Assembly: GCF_000192745.1 (NCBI RefSeq)
Contig: NC_015259.1
Location: forward strand, 1,751,001 to 1,815,000
Reading direction: 5' to 3'
From: Polymorphum gilvum SL003B-26A1
Lineage (GTDB): Bacteria > Pseudomonadota > Alphaproteobacteria > Rhizobiales > Stappiaceae
DNA length: 64,000 nucleotides
Both the position numbers and the translations under genes were made by a program. A model generated the notes under the pieces. It did no database searches and was not told the origin of the DNA. It worked only from the letters and a program-made list of their open reading frames with translations. Of the stretch, positions 52,266-60,980 are shown one piece after another (the stretch's first letter is position 1; every line of letters begins with the position of its first letter).

Positions 52266-53435
52266 ATGGCTGTCCTATCCCTCACTGAGTCCCGCATCAG
52301 GGACTTACCCCTCGGCTCGGGCATCTGGCGCGACGAGCAGGTAAAGGGCCTTCTCGTCGTCTGTCATGCTGCCACCAAGACCTACGCGGTGCAAGGCGAC
52401 GTCCGCAGGAATGGCCGCCACATCCGCACCGTGCGGGTCAAGATCGACCGTGTCGACCGGATCGGCCTGCGCGAGGCCCGCAACCGGGCCAAGGCGATCA
52501 TGTCGCAGATACAATCCGGCGTGGACCCGACCGCGGGACCGAAGGAAACCGGCATCACGCTCCTGCAAGCCCTCGACGAGCACCTTCAGGAGAAACCGTT
52601 CAGGAACGCCACGATCGACAGCTACCGCTACAACGTCGAGCACTACCTTTCCCGCTACAAGAACCGGGCCGTGGCCGATCTCAGCCGCGCCGAGGTGCGG
52701 GACATCTACCAGCACCTGCGAAGCTCGAAGGGCCAGCCGACCGCGACCGGCGTGATGCGCACCCTGCGGGCTGTCATCAACACGGCCTTGCGGCTGGACG
52801 AGACGCTGACCTCCAACCCCGTGACGTTCCTGCGGCTTCCGACGCCGGCGAGCAGACACGTCGACGAGCTCGATCTCGCCGAGTGGTGGGAGAAGACGGA
52901 GGTGCTGTCGCCGATCCGTAGAGACCTGCACCGGGCCATGCTGCTGACCGGCGCCCGGCGGGCCTCGATCCTCGGCGTCAAGCGCAAGGACGTGGACCTC
53001 GCGCGCGGCGTGCTGATCTTCAACCACATGAAGACCGGCGGGCGCATGCTGTTTCCGATGGGCACGTTCCTGCGGGATATGATCGCGCAGCGGCTCAAGG
53101 ACGATCTGCCCTTCAACAATCCCTGGCTCTGGCCCTCGCCGGCAAGCGGCAAGGGCTGCACGACCGAGCCGAAAGAGCGGAAGCGCGGCCTGCCGAGCCC
53201 GCACGAGTATCGCCACCACGCCCGCACCATGTTCATCGCGGCCGGCGTGCCCTATGCCGAGAGCGCGCTCCTTCTCGGCCAGCGGCTTCCGGGCGCCTCG
53301 GGCGGCTACGTCCATGCCGAACATCTTGTCGAACACCTGCGCCCGCACGCTCAGGCGCTGGAGAACAGGATCGTCGCGGCGCGGGCTTCGACGATGCAGC
53401 TTCCCGACATGACCGAGGCCCGCGATGCCGCGTAA
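52266..53435 (+). CDS. Tyrosine recombinase / integrase
   Basis: The 389-residue protein has an N-terminal arm-binding domain (DUF4102-like: MAVLSLTESRIRDLPLGSG...), a SAM-like core-binding domain, and the catalytic domain with Arg231 in TGARRASILGVKRKD, the HxxR segment EYRHHARTMF and nucleophile Tyr348 in GGYVHAEHL. It should catalyse insertion at the tRNA-Thr site at 52074. It overlaps the first AlpA/MerR-like gene by 11 bp. Confidence 0.94.
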   Translation: MAVLSLTESRIRDLPLGSGIWRDEQVKGLLVVCHAATKTYAVQGDVRRNGRHIRTVRVKIDRVDRIGLREARNRAKAIMSQIQSGVDPTAGPKETGITLLQALDEHLQEKPFRNATIDSYRYNVEHYLSRYKNRAVADLSRAEVRDIYQHLRSSKGQPTATGVMRTLRAVINTALRLDETLTSNPVTFLRLPTPASRHVDELDLAEWWEKTEVLSPIRRDLHRAMLLTGARRASILGVKRKDVDLARGVLIFNHMKTGGRMLFPMGTFLRDMIAQRLKDDLPFNNPWLWPSPASGKGCTTEPKERKRGLPSPHEYRHHARTMFIAAGVPYAESALLLGQRLPGASGGYVHAEHLVEHLRPHAQALENRIVAARASTMQLPDMTEARDAA

Positions 53436-53841
53436 CGGGAAAGGTCCCCGCGCAAGGCCGCATTCGCCAACCCCTGTGCAACGGCAGAGGCCGGAACGAA
53501 AGAAGGGGCGCGTCACGATCGAGGATGTCGAGATGATCGTGAAGTGGTGTCTCGACACGTTCTGCTACACGCCCTGGTTCGATACCGAGGCCGCGGCTGC
53601 ATACCTCAGGCGCGAGCCCGGTACGCTGAAGGGCTGGCGGTCCAGGGGCGAAGGCCCGCGCTTCTATGTCGTGAATGGCCAGTTTATCCGCTATCACATC
53701 GACGACCTCGACGCTTTCGTGCGGGGCCGGAAGCATTGCAAGCGCATTCCCAGATGGCTGCGGGATCGCGCCGGCCTGTCCGCTGCCGAACGGCTTCCGT
53801 CTCCGTCAAGCCCCCGCCCGGAGGGCGACGACAAATGTTGA
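53425..53841 (+). CDS. AlpA/MerR-like DNA-binding protein, probable directionality factor
   Basis: The 138-residue protein has a helix-turn-helix domain FDTEAAAAYLRREPGTLKGW, then RFYVVNGQFIRYHIDDLDAF, as in excisionase-like HTH_17 proteins. It is coupled to the integrase by overlap and could act as its excision factor. The basic N-terminal 25 residues and Pro-rich tail are disordered. A shorter start is possible. Confidence 0.75.
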   Translation: MPRNGKGPRARPHSPTPVQRQRPERKKGRVTIEDVEMIVKWCLDTFCYTPWFDTEAAAAYLRREPGTLKGWRSRGEGPRFYVVNGQFIRYHIDDLDAFVRGRKHCKRIPRWLRDRAGLSAAERLPSPSSPRPEGDDKC

Positions 53842-54001
53842 TGTCGCTCTGCGCCAATCGGTGATTGTTAGACGACGCGCGCCGCGAGGAGCCGGCTTTC
53901 CGGCAGGCGCGTGACCGGGCGATCCGGTCCTCCTCAGACAGAAACCTGATGTCTGAAACCGGCCCGGCGGCGCTGCCGTCCGGCCATCGGAGGTCCATGC
54001 C

Positions 54002-54244
54002 ATGTCGGCAGTTCTTACCAAGGAAGATGTCGAGGACGCGCTGCGCCGCGTGCTCGACGCCCATCACCGCAGTCCCTGGCTCGACAGCGAAGCGGCGGCG
54101 GTCTATCTCTCATCGACCCCTGCAACCCTGCGCACCTGGCGCTCGAATGGCGCGGGACCGCGCTATCATGTCGTCCAGGGCAAGGTCGTTCGCTATCACG
54201 TCGACGACCTCGACGCCTTCGTGCGCGGGGAGGACGGTCGATGA
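54002..54244 (+). CDS. Second AlpA/MerR-like DNA-binding protein (paralogue)
   Basis: The 80-residue product has LDSEAAAVYLSSTPATLRTW and RYHVVQGKVVRYHVDDLDAF, clearly related to the protein at 53425. ATG 54002 follows a purine-poor leader. It overlaps the primase gene by 4 bp, so it may regulate that operon. One of the two paralogues may be the excisionase and the other the transcription activator. Confidence 0.8.
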   Translation: MSAVLTKEDVEDALRRVLDAHHRSPWLDSEAAAVYLSSTPATLRTWRSNGAGPRYHVVQGKVVRYHVDDLDAFVRGEDGR

Positions 54245-56580
54245 GCGCGCATCACGAAAACGGAAACAGGCGCGCCAAGGGGATCGGCGCGCCTGCCGGA
54301 GCTTTGGAGAAGACCGTCGAGTTCGAGTCCGACGCTGTCGAGGATATGGCGCCGAATGCTCTGATTGTGCCGTCGAAGCACGATCCTGAAGCGTTGGACG
54401 CTCACGTCGAGGCGGGGCATGAGCTGATTGCGGTCGATGGCAAGAAGCCTGTCGCTTCGGGCTGGCGCACTGCGCTGCCTTTGGCTCGCGAACAGGCAGA
54501 GCGGCGATTGCTGGCGGGCCGAAACGTCGGGGTTCGCCTGCGCGACGTCGATCTGGTCTTGGATGTGGATCCGAGGAACTTCGCCGAGAACGACGATCCG
54601 TTGACGCGCCTTGTGCGCGACTTCGATTTGCGGGACGCGCCTTTCGTGGTGACGGGCGGCGGCGGAAAGCACCTATATTTCAGGAAGCCTGCCGAGGTCG
54701 CCGTGGTCAATGAGCTGGATGCCTATCGCGGGGTCGAGTTCAAGTCGCTCGGGCGGCAGGTCGTGGCTGCGGGATCGGTTCATCCCGAAACCGGCCGGCT
54801 CTACGCGCTCGATGACGACGTGCTGCGGATGGAGCTTTCCGAGGCTCCCGAAGCGTCGGAGAAGCTTCTGCGTGCGATCGAGAAGCTGTCCGTAGGCGCG
54901 TCAGAGAATCGGTCGGGAGAGATCACGGCCGAACAGTTGGCGCGGCTGCTCTCGAAGCTCGACGTCATGGCTTACAACGGCCGTCATGACGAATGGCTCA
55001 AGGTCATGATGGCGAGCCATCATGGAACCGCGGGCGAAGGCGTCGACGAGTTCGTGGCGTGGTCGACTTCCGATCCAGACTATGCGGGCGACGAGGCGCG
55101 TATTCGCGAGCGCTGGAACTCGCTCGATACCAGGCGCGGCGGCGTGACGCTGAAGACGTTGCTGCGGGCGCTGGTCGATGCGGGTAATGGCGCCTGGATC
55201 GAGGAGGTCTTGCGCAGCGCACCCGAGGACGACTTCGACGACGTGCCCGAGATGCCTCGCTCGATGGGCGACTTGGCGCTCGCGCGCATGAACCGAAATC
55301 ACTTCACGGTCCTGCATGGCGGCAAGTATCTGGTCGGGCGCGAGAGCAAGCATCCGACGCTCGGTCACGTCGCCGTCGACTGGTTCTCTGCGGGCGCGAT
55401 CAGCGCGCATTTCGACAGCAGGACGGTGGAGGTCGAGGACGGCAAGCAGAAGGCGCTCGGCTCGTGGTGGGTCAAGCATCCGAGGCGGCGTCAGTATGAG
55501 GGCGTCGTGTTCGATCCTTCGCCGAAGAGGACGCACACGTCGCTCTACAATCTCTGGCGCGGGTGGGCGGTCGAGCCGAAGGCTGGCGACTGGTCGCTGC
55601 TGAAGCGGTTGCTCAAGGACGTTCTGTGTCGGGGCGACGCCGAATCCTTCGATTACGTCCTGCGCTGGGCGGCGTTCATGGTGCAGAAGCCTGACATGCC
55701 TGCGGAGGTGGCGCTCGTCTTCAAGGGTTCGAAGGGCGCGGGCAAGGGAACGTTTGCGCGGGCGCTGAAGTCGCTGGCGGGGATGCACGGCAAGCAGGTG
55801 GCGCAGGCGGAGCACTTCGTCGGACGCTTCAACGAGCACCTGATGGACTGCGTTCTCCTGTTCGTCGACGAAGGCTATTGGGCGGGCGATCCGAAGGCGG
55901 CGGGCGCGCTCAAGAACCTCATCACCGAGCCTGTCCTGAGCTTCGAGCCGAAGGGGCGTCCTATCGTCTCGGGGCCGAATATGCTGCATGTCGTGATCGC
56001 GTCGAACGAGGACTGGATCGTGCCGGCTTCGGCGGACGAGAGGCGCTTCGCGGTGTTCGAGGCGGATACCGAGGCGCGCAAGCGGCTTCCCTCGGGCTTC
56101 TTCGATACCTTGAACGCACAGATGGCGAATGGCGGACTGGCGGCGATGCTGCACGATCTCCAGAACCTGGATCTTGGCGATTGGCATCCGCGCATGGCGA
56201 TCCCGAATACGCAGGCGCTGATCGAACAGAAGGTGCAGGCGTTTCGTCGGGAGCCTTTGTCGTTCTGGTGGTTCCGGACCCTTGAGGCTGGTGGCGATGG
56301 GTTGACGCTCGATGAGGACGTTTGGGCGGTTCGACAGGTTGATGTCGGGCCGAACGGCAAGGAAGAGCTGGTCGCGGAAGTGTGCGCGGTCGCGAAGGGA
56401 ATGAACCGCACGGCGCAGTTCTCGAAGAAGGCTGTGGCGCAGTTCCTGAAGTCGGTGGGCGTGGACGTGAATGCGAAGGACAGTCGTGGCGTGAGGGTGT
56501 GGCGCATGCCTGTGCTTGCCGAGGCGCGGGTCGCGTTCGAGCGCCACGTCGGCGGCGCGCTGGACTGGGACGGCGTCTGA
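54241..56580 (+). CDS. PrimPol-type primase fused to DUF5906-like helicase
   Basis: The 779-residue protein has an N-terminal PrimPol domain (about residues 50-230) with catalytic Asp108 and Asp110 in LVLDVDPRNF, GGGGKHLYFR and a GSVHPETG His. The C-terminal AAA+ part has Walker A GSKGAGKGT (496-504) and DEGYWAGDPKAAGALKNLIT, as in DUF5906 replication proteins of phages and satellites. It can replicate an excised element autonomously. It is the main replication gene here. Confidence 0.88.
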   Translation: MSAHHENGNRRAKGIGAPAGALEKTVEFESDAVEDMAPNALIVPSKHDPEALDAHVEAGHELIAVDGKKPVASGWRTALPLAREQAERRLLAGRNVGVRLRDVDLVLDVDPRNFAENDDPLTRLVRDFDLRDAPFVVTGGGGKHLYFRKPAEVAVVNELDAYRGVEFKSLGRQVVAAGSVHPETGRLYALDDDVLRMELSEAPEASEKLLRAIEKLSVGASENRSGEITAEQLARLLSKLDVMAYNGRHDEWLKVMMASHHGTAGEGVDEFVAWSTSDPDYAGDEARIRERWNSLDTRRGGVTLKTLLRALVDAGNGAWIEEVLRSAPEDDFDDVPEMPRSMGDLALARMNRNHFTVLHGGKYLVGRESKHPTLGHVAVDWFSAGAISAHFDSRTVEVEDGKQKALGSWWVKHPRRRQYEGVVFDPSPKRTHTSLYNLWRGWAVEPKAGDWSLLKRLLKDVLCRGDAESFDYVLRWAAFMVQKPDMPAEVALVFKGSKGAGKGTFARALKSLAGMHGKQVAQAEHFVGRFNEHLMDCVLLFVDEGYWAGDPKAAGALKNLITEPVLSFEPKGRPIVSGPNMLHVVIASNEDWIVPASADERRFAVFEADTEARKRLPSGFFDTLNAQMANGGLAAMLHDLQNLDLGDWHPRMAIPNTQALIEQKVQAFRREPLSFWWFRTLEAGGDGLTLDEDVWAVRQVDVGPNGKEELVAEVCAVAKGMNRTAQFSKKAVAQFLKSVGVDVNAKDSRGVRVWRMPVLAEARVAFERHVGGALDWDGV

Positions 56581-57309
56581 CGCTTCGGTCGGATCGGACA
56601 CGTCCGTGGCGCGAACGGCTGCGGACGTGTCTGTGCGCTCCTTTTCCAGCGCGCACCGGGCCTTCCTGCTGCTGTTTCTATATCTTCGTATTTCTATCTG
56701 ACAGAAGCGACAGAACTGACAAATAGTAAGAAAAACAGCGCTTTGCTCCTGTCGATTCATGGACAGATCGGACGCTTGCACATGGTTGACGGCGGCTGGC
56801 GGCGTTCGCGCGTCCGCACGCTGGAACGGCATTCGGACAGATCGGCCGCTTTCACGGCGTTTTTCGCGCAGACCCCGTGGTCCTCGCGCGCGAAGCCAAG
56901 CAGTCAATCAGGCAACATTGCGGCGCCGTGGTGCCGCCGCAAAGGTGCGAAACGGCGGTGAGGCCACGAAGGGGAACGGCAGGCACCGGCCACCGCCGCC
57001 GGAGCAAGGCGCCAGACCTTCCTATGCTTGATCAGAGGGTCTGAGTCCAAAAGTGGAGTCGGATCAAGGGCGTGATGGAAGCGGCGGCCGAAAGCACCGG
57101 ACCGGGCACCGGAATGCTTTGGAATTCATCGAGCCCCGCCCAGACAACAACCCACTTCCCGATGGAAACGGGCCGGCGTTCTGGGATGGCCGCGTGCCGC
57201 GAGATCGCCGCGATTCGGAACTCGATGCTGGAAAAAATTGAGAAGAAATTCGATGGCGTCCCGCGCGCTCCGCGCACTGCATTGTCGCGGACGAACGCGG
57301 AGATGTGTC
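56581..57309. other. Long noncoding stretch, possible replication origin
   Basis: These 729 bp have no convincing gene. GGACAGATCGG occurs twice (56761-56771 and 56835-56845), and a short AT-rich run lies at 56722-56735. Weak open frames exist (for example 57072-57310, and 57053-57241), but codon quality is doubtful. A location just after the primase gene would suit an origin; this is inference. Confidence 0.35.
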
Positions 57310-57816
57310 ATGGCCGACAGGTCGAACGAGAAAAGGCTGGTGCGGCGCCCGGCGATGGACCGCAGGTGGACGCCCTCGATAGAGGCGCGCGTGCTGGACA
57401 TCGTATCACGCACCGGATCGCCAAAAATGGCCTCGGAGGCGACCGGCGTCTCGGTCGCCACGATTCACGACCACCGCAGGCGAGATGCCGAGTTCGGTTC
57501 GCGCTACGGGGCGGCGATGGACACCGCCTTTCACCAGGTGCTCGGCAAGGCCTTCGAGCGGTCGCTGGCGGACGAGGAACCCTCCGACCGGCTGATCGAG
57601 GTGCTGCTAAAGTTCCGTTGGCCCGAACGTCTGAACGGCTTCCTGGCGTTCACCGCCGATGGCGGCGCGGCCGCCGCGGCTCCTGCCGGGCTCGATCCGA
57701 GGATCATCGCCAGGATGGAGCCAACCGACCGGAACGTTCTGATCGATCTGCTCGGCAAGTATCTGACCGTCGAGGCGGAGGCCAGAGCCGATGGCGCGCT
57801 CGTCCCCGTCAACTAA
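57310..57816 (+). CDS. Small terminase subunit-like protein
   Basis: The 168-residue product begins MADRSNEKRLVRRPAMDRRW. It has a helix-turn-helix SRTGSPKMASEATGVSVATI followed by HDHRRRDAEFGSRYGAAMDT and a segment SDRLIEVLLKFRWPERLNGF that is typical of phage small terminase proteins. No large terminase or head gene accompanies it. GGAG precedes ATG 57310 at proper spacing. Small terminase genes without partners occur in phage satellites, where they redirect helper-phage packaging. A regulator role cannot be excluded. Confidence 0.65.
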   Translation: MADRSNEKRLVRRPAMDRRWTPSIEARVLDIVSRTGSPKMASEATGVSVATIHDHRRRDAEFGSRYGAAMDTAFHQVLGKAFERSLADEEPSDRLIEVLLKFRWPERLNGFLAFTADGGAAAAAPAGLDPRIIARMEPTDRNVLIDLLGKYLTVEAEARADGALVPVN

Positions 57817-58054
57817 CATCGCTTCCACTATGCTCCGTGACCTGATGGCGGTCGAGACGCTGGCGGAATCGCTCACCGCCACGGCGCCACAAGCAATCGC
57901 ATGGGCAGGTGGTGCTCAAGTGCTGATCGCCGCGCACGGTCGCCGCTCAGGTGCATGGTTCTGGACCATCGCACCGATGCCGGACGGTCTTTGGGAGAGG
58001 ATGGCTGAGGAGCATCAGGCGAAGCACCGTGCGAATGTCGGCGGCGACGACTGA
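57791..58054 (+). CDS. Small island protein of unknown function
   Basis: The 87-residue product overlaps the terminase-like gene by 26 bp. It has LIAAHGRRSGAWFWTIAPMP in the middle and no recognised domain. It may be real through coupling, though a long overlap lowers confidence. Confidence 0.45.
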   Translation: MARSSPSTNIASTMLRDLMAVETLAESLTATAPQAIAWAGGAQVLIAAHGRRSGAWFWTIAPMPDGLWERMAEEHQAKHRANVGGDD

Positions 58055-58070
58055 ACTATCAGCGGAAGAA

Positions 58071-58092
58071 ATGTTTGGTCATGACCAAACAT
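58071..58092. promoter_or_regulatory. Perfect 22-bp palindrome (operator candidate)
   Basis: ATGTTTGGTC at 58071-58080 is followed at once by ATGACCAAACAT, and the whole 22-bp sequence equals its own reverse complement. It lies in the noncoding space before the gene at 58247. Confidence 0.65.
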
Positions 58093-58246
58093 CTATCGGC
58101 TTTATGAGAGTGTTGTGGGAGAGCAACTTACTTATTTGAATGTGCCGAAAAGGTGCGGCAAGTGAGCAATCCCTTTTAGACAGGAGCATCGGCTGGATCA
58201 TTCAAAGCACGAAGGGCGATACCTGCAATTCGAGAGGGGGCATTCA

Positions 58247-58591
58247 ATGGTAAGGCGGATAGGCGGGCCCGGACGGCGGCCCAACCACATAGACCCCACC
58301 AGACCGGGAGCGCTGGAATATTTTGAAGAAACGGTCGGGCAGTTCCTGGGTCGAAGAGAGGATTATTACGAGAGAGCGGAATTCCTGGCAAAATCAGGGA
58401 TGCGCGAAGATCGAAACAAAGCTGATTATGCAAACAGCTTGAACGCAAACATCGGATTGGCAGTCAATTACTTTCTGGATAGCGACGGAAATATTGACGA
58501 TGTCTACGAGATTCTGGCTTCGCACATCAGCGAGCGTGCGTTCCTGAAGATCGCCAAGAACAGGTACGGGATGCTCGACCCTCTTGAATGA
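58247..58591 (+). CDS. Hypothetical island protein
   Basis: The 114-residue product starts MVRRIGGPGRRPNHIDPTRP after GAGAGGGGG. The rest is helical and acidic (EEFL-like TVGQFLGRREDYYERAEFLA). No family is recognised. Its base composition is lower in GC than the chromosome. Confidence 0.6.
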   Translation: MVRRIGGPGRRPNHIDPTRPGALEYFEETVGQFLGRREDYYERAEFLAKSGMREDRNKADYANSLNANIGLAVNYFLDSDGNIDDVYEILASHISERAFLKIAKNRYGMLDPLE

Positions 58592-58745
58592 CGTGATGGC
58601 GTTCGATCGTCGCTGATAGTCGCATCGTGATCTTGTCCGGTCGGTCGATGGGCCCTCCGTACCGCGATGGCGGTGACGACATGCGGCTGCGCCGCGCCTG
58701 TCTGCTCCCGAGCCTTCGCGTGATGTGATGGCAAAGGAGAATGAC

Positions 58746-59489
58746 ATGGCGGTCAAGAAATTGGCCCTTGCGAACCGGTGGGTGTCCGTGACGGATGTTC
58801 TCGATCGGCTGCGCCGGGCCAGAGAAAATCGCGAGCAGCAGGCAAGGCTGCTCGAAGGACTCGAAGGGCGGGTGAAGCAGCGCCGCGATGAAGTGGAGCG
58901 TTCGCTCGCCGATCTTTCCGTCGCCGAGCGCAGCCAGATCGTTTCCCGCGCCGTTAACGGCCACCGCGCCGAGTTGAAGCGCCACTCGCTCGACAGCCGG
59001 GTCGCCTACCTCAAAACTGTCGGTGCCTTGCGCGAGGAACTGGGCTCAGCACGCGCCCACTACCAGAGCCCCGTCCAGATGCTTGCGCGCGAGGGTCTCG
59101 GATCAGAGCGCCGCAGCCGGATCATGCATCAAATCGAAAAATCGGGGACGGTTGAACTCGCTTCGCTCGCGGCGCTTGCCGCATCGACCGGCGACAAGGA
59201 GCTTGGTGCGGCCCTGCTAACGCGCAATTCCGGCGTACCGCACAACGAGCGAGCTTTCTCCTCGCAGGAGCTGGCCGAAGCTCTCGTCGGCGACGATTGG
59301 CGCAAGGTCACGCAGGCGATTCTGGAGGTCGAGCGGATCGCGCTTGAAGCCGTCCAGGCCGACAGCGCATTCGAGACTGGCCGGATGAACGCGACCCGCT
59401 CAGTGCAGCTCGCGCTGCGCAAGCGGGAGGAAGCTGCCATAGGCGCCGACCTCTCCAACCTCGATACCGATCCCGAACAGGAGGACTGA
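58746..59489 (+). CDS. Helical island protein of unknown function
   Basis: ATG 58746 has the ribosome-binding site AAAGGAGA; an ATG at 58728 is less likely. The 247-residue protein has a predicted coiled coil (residues 20-60, RLRRARENREQQARLLEGLE) and a helical C-terminus that is rich in Arg and Ala. It could be structural or a replication accessory protein. No family is recognised. The next gene starts 3 bp after its stop. Confidence 0.7.
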   Translation: MAVKKLALANRWVSVTDVLDRLRRARENREQQARLLEGLEGRVKQRRDEVERSLADLSVAERSQIVSRAVNGHRAELKRHSLDSRVAYLKTVGALREELGSARAHYQSPVQMLAREGLGSERRSRIMHQIEKSGTVELASLAALAASTGDKELGAALLTRNSGVPHNERAFSSQELAEALVGDDWRKVTQAILEVERIALEAVQADSAFETGRMNATRSVQLALRKREEAAIGADLSNLDTDPEQED

Positions 59490-59492
59490 CCC

Positions 59493-59759
59493 ATGCCGAC
59501 CTACGCCTTCTATGCCGCTCGCGAGGAACAGCGCCGCGCGGATGGCCTCAACTTTGCCGTCGCCAGTGGGACCACGCCGGCTGCCGCGCGCGTCACAGCC
59601 GAAACCCTGCTCGGCGAGCCGAACGCACTGGCCAACTGGGTCAGTGTCGATCTTGCCGCCGCGCCCGCCGCGTTCGTCGCCGGCAGGCCGGTCGGCGCAC
59701 GCGGTCAATCGATCTGGCCGGACATCGATCGCGGCGGTTCATATCTGCGGGGTGGATGA
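59493..59759 (+). CDS. Small hypothetical island protein
   Basis: The 88-residue protein starts MPTYAFYAAREEQRRADGLN and has a beta-alpha look. It is coupled to the helical protein gene. No family is recognised. Confidence 0.65.
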   Translation: MPTYAFYAAREEQRRADGLNFAVASGTTPAAARVTAETLLGEPNALANWVSVDLAAAPAAFVAGRPVGARGQSIWPDIDRGGSYLRGG

Positions 59760-59781
59760 CGTGGATGCGTGCCCGCGGCGC

Positions 59782-60000
59782 TCAGTCCTTCTGCGGGTTT
59801 AGCAGCGCTGCAGGCGTCGTCTTCAGGGCCGTGGCCAGCTTGACGATGAGCGTGAGCGATGGATTGCGTAGGCCGCGCTCGATGCCGGAGATGTACGTCC
59901 GGTCAATCTCCGTCTCCAGCGCAAGCGCCTCCTGGGACAGATCGAGTTCCTTCCTCGCTGCCTTCACGTTCTGAGCCAAGACTCTCCTGTAGTCCACCAT
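59782..60000 (-). CDS. XRE-family transcription regulator
   Basis: The 72-residue product (from ATG 60000, MVDYRRVLAQNVKAARKEL) has a complete XRE helix-turn-helix: LSQEALALETEIDRTYISGI followed by ERGLRNPSLTLIVKLATALK. A longer start at 60036 is in frame. With ATG 60000 the inverted repeat at 60020-60036 lies just upstream and could be its autoregulatory operator. It probably controls the rightward gene at 60091. Confidence 0.85.
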   Translation of the reverse strand: MVDYRRVLAQNVKAARKELDLSQEALALETEIDRTYISGIERGLRNPSLTLIVKLATALKTTPAALLNPQKD

Positions 60001-60019
60001 GACCGCATGGCGGCCAGAT

Positions 60020-60036
60020 GTGGACTGATCGTCCAC
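60020..60036. promoter_or_regulatory. Operator-like inverted repeat upstream of the XRE gene
   Basis: GTGGAC and GTCCAC are 5 bp apart (spacer TGATC). A second short inverted repeat, GTAGA...TCTAC, lies at 60073-60088 in the same divergent region. Confidence 0.5.
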
Positions 60037-60090
60037 GGACTCATCGTCACATTTCTATTCGCAAGTGATGATGTAGACGATAATCTACGG

Positions 60091-60438
60091 GTGGAAACCC
60101 GACCGGTGGACGCCTTGGACGCTATCTCGACTATCGCGAACTGGATCTATGCGGGCATCGCCACCTGGTACGGGGCGGCGATTGTCGGCGGCGTCCTCAT
60201 CCTGCTCTTTGAGCGGCTCCACGGCAGGCGGGAGCCGTCCGACGCCGACGTGAGGCAAGCAGCCGCGCGGTATCGCCAACGGTACGGCGAGGACGCCTTC
60301 CGAGCGATAGGCGACCACATGCTGGCGGCGTCCTTCGCGCCAGACAGCCGACACAGACGCTTCCTCAAGCGGGTGTCGGCCGAGCTACTGGCCACGGCGG
60401 TCACGGCCGAGGACCGATCCCGCGCCATCGAGCATTGA
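60091..60438 (+). CDS. Small membrane protein
   Basis: From GTG 60091 the 115-residue product has a membrane helix YAGIATWYGAAIVGGVLILL followed by a cytoplasmic helical part (DVRQAAARYRQRYGEDAFRA). An in-frame ATG at 60007 would add 28 residues but would overlap the regulator's operator. It may be an effector or a spacer gene; function is unknown. Confidence 0.55.
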   Translation: METRPVDALDAISTIANWIYAGIATWYGAAIVGGVLILLFERLHGRREPSDADVRQAAARYRQRYGEDAFRAIGDHMLAASFAPDSRHRRFLKRVSAELLATAVTAEDRSRAIEH

Positions 60439-60524
60439 AGATTTTCCCCTCCGGCCCGGCTCGCGGATGAGGGCCACCGCGACAGCATGGTCCCCGCGGC
60501 ATCCGGCCGCCGGGAGACAGGACC

Positions 60525-60971
60525 ATGACCAAGAAGCCGAGTGCGAGGGAACTGCCGCTGGTCAGGCGGCGCATCGCGGCGCTGCTAGAGAAGACCGAGG
60601 CCAATGGCTGCACGCCGGGCGAGGCCGCAGCCGCATTCGAGAAGGCCGAGGAGCTCGTCGCCAAGTACGAACTCGATCCGGGCTCGTTCCGGTGGCCGCC
60701 GAGGCCTTCGATGCTCTTCGGCTCGGCCTCATCAGGGCCGAAGCCTCCGAAGCAACCACAGGCCGCCGTATCGAGCCGTGGCAAGGGCATCGGCAAGCTC
60801 GCCGAGCGCCTGATCGTCGAGCATCCGGACTGGACTTACCGGCGCATTGCCGAGGAGGTCAACGGACGGATCGAGGGCGCGAAGGCCAGCGAGAAGTCCG
60901 TCCGGTGGTATGCGAGCCGGATGCGGAAGGATGGGAACGATGCGCCCGACCGAAGACGGAAGCGCGCGTAG
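60525..60971 (+). CDS. DUF2786-like protein
   Basis: The 148-residue protein has an N-terminal DUF2786-type segment LLEKTEANGCTPGEAAAAFE, then KAEELVAKYELD. Its C-terminal 60 residues form a helix-turn-helix-like part (IGKLAERLIVEHPDWTYRRI). It may bind DNA. It ends 10 bp before the stop of the convergent methyltransferase gene. Confidence 0.7.
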   Translation: MTKKPSARELPLVRRRIAALLEKTEANGCTPGEAAAAFEKAEELVAKYELDPGSFRWPPRPSMLFGSASSGPKPPKQPQAAVSSRGKGIGKLAERLIVEHPDWTYRRIAEEVNGRIEGAKASEKSVRWYASRMRKDGNDAPDRRRKRA

Positions 60972-60980
60972 TGGCAGAGG

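Noticed and set aside
57072-57310. Protein-coding gene before the terminase-like gene
   Set aside because: Several overlapping short frames exist, but none has convincing codon quality, ribosome-binding site or family resemblance.
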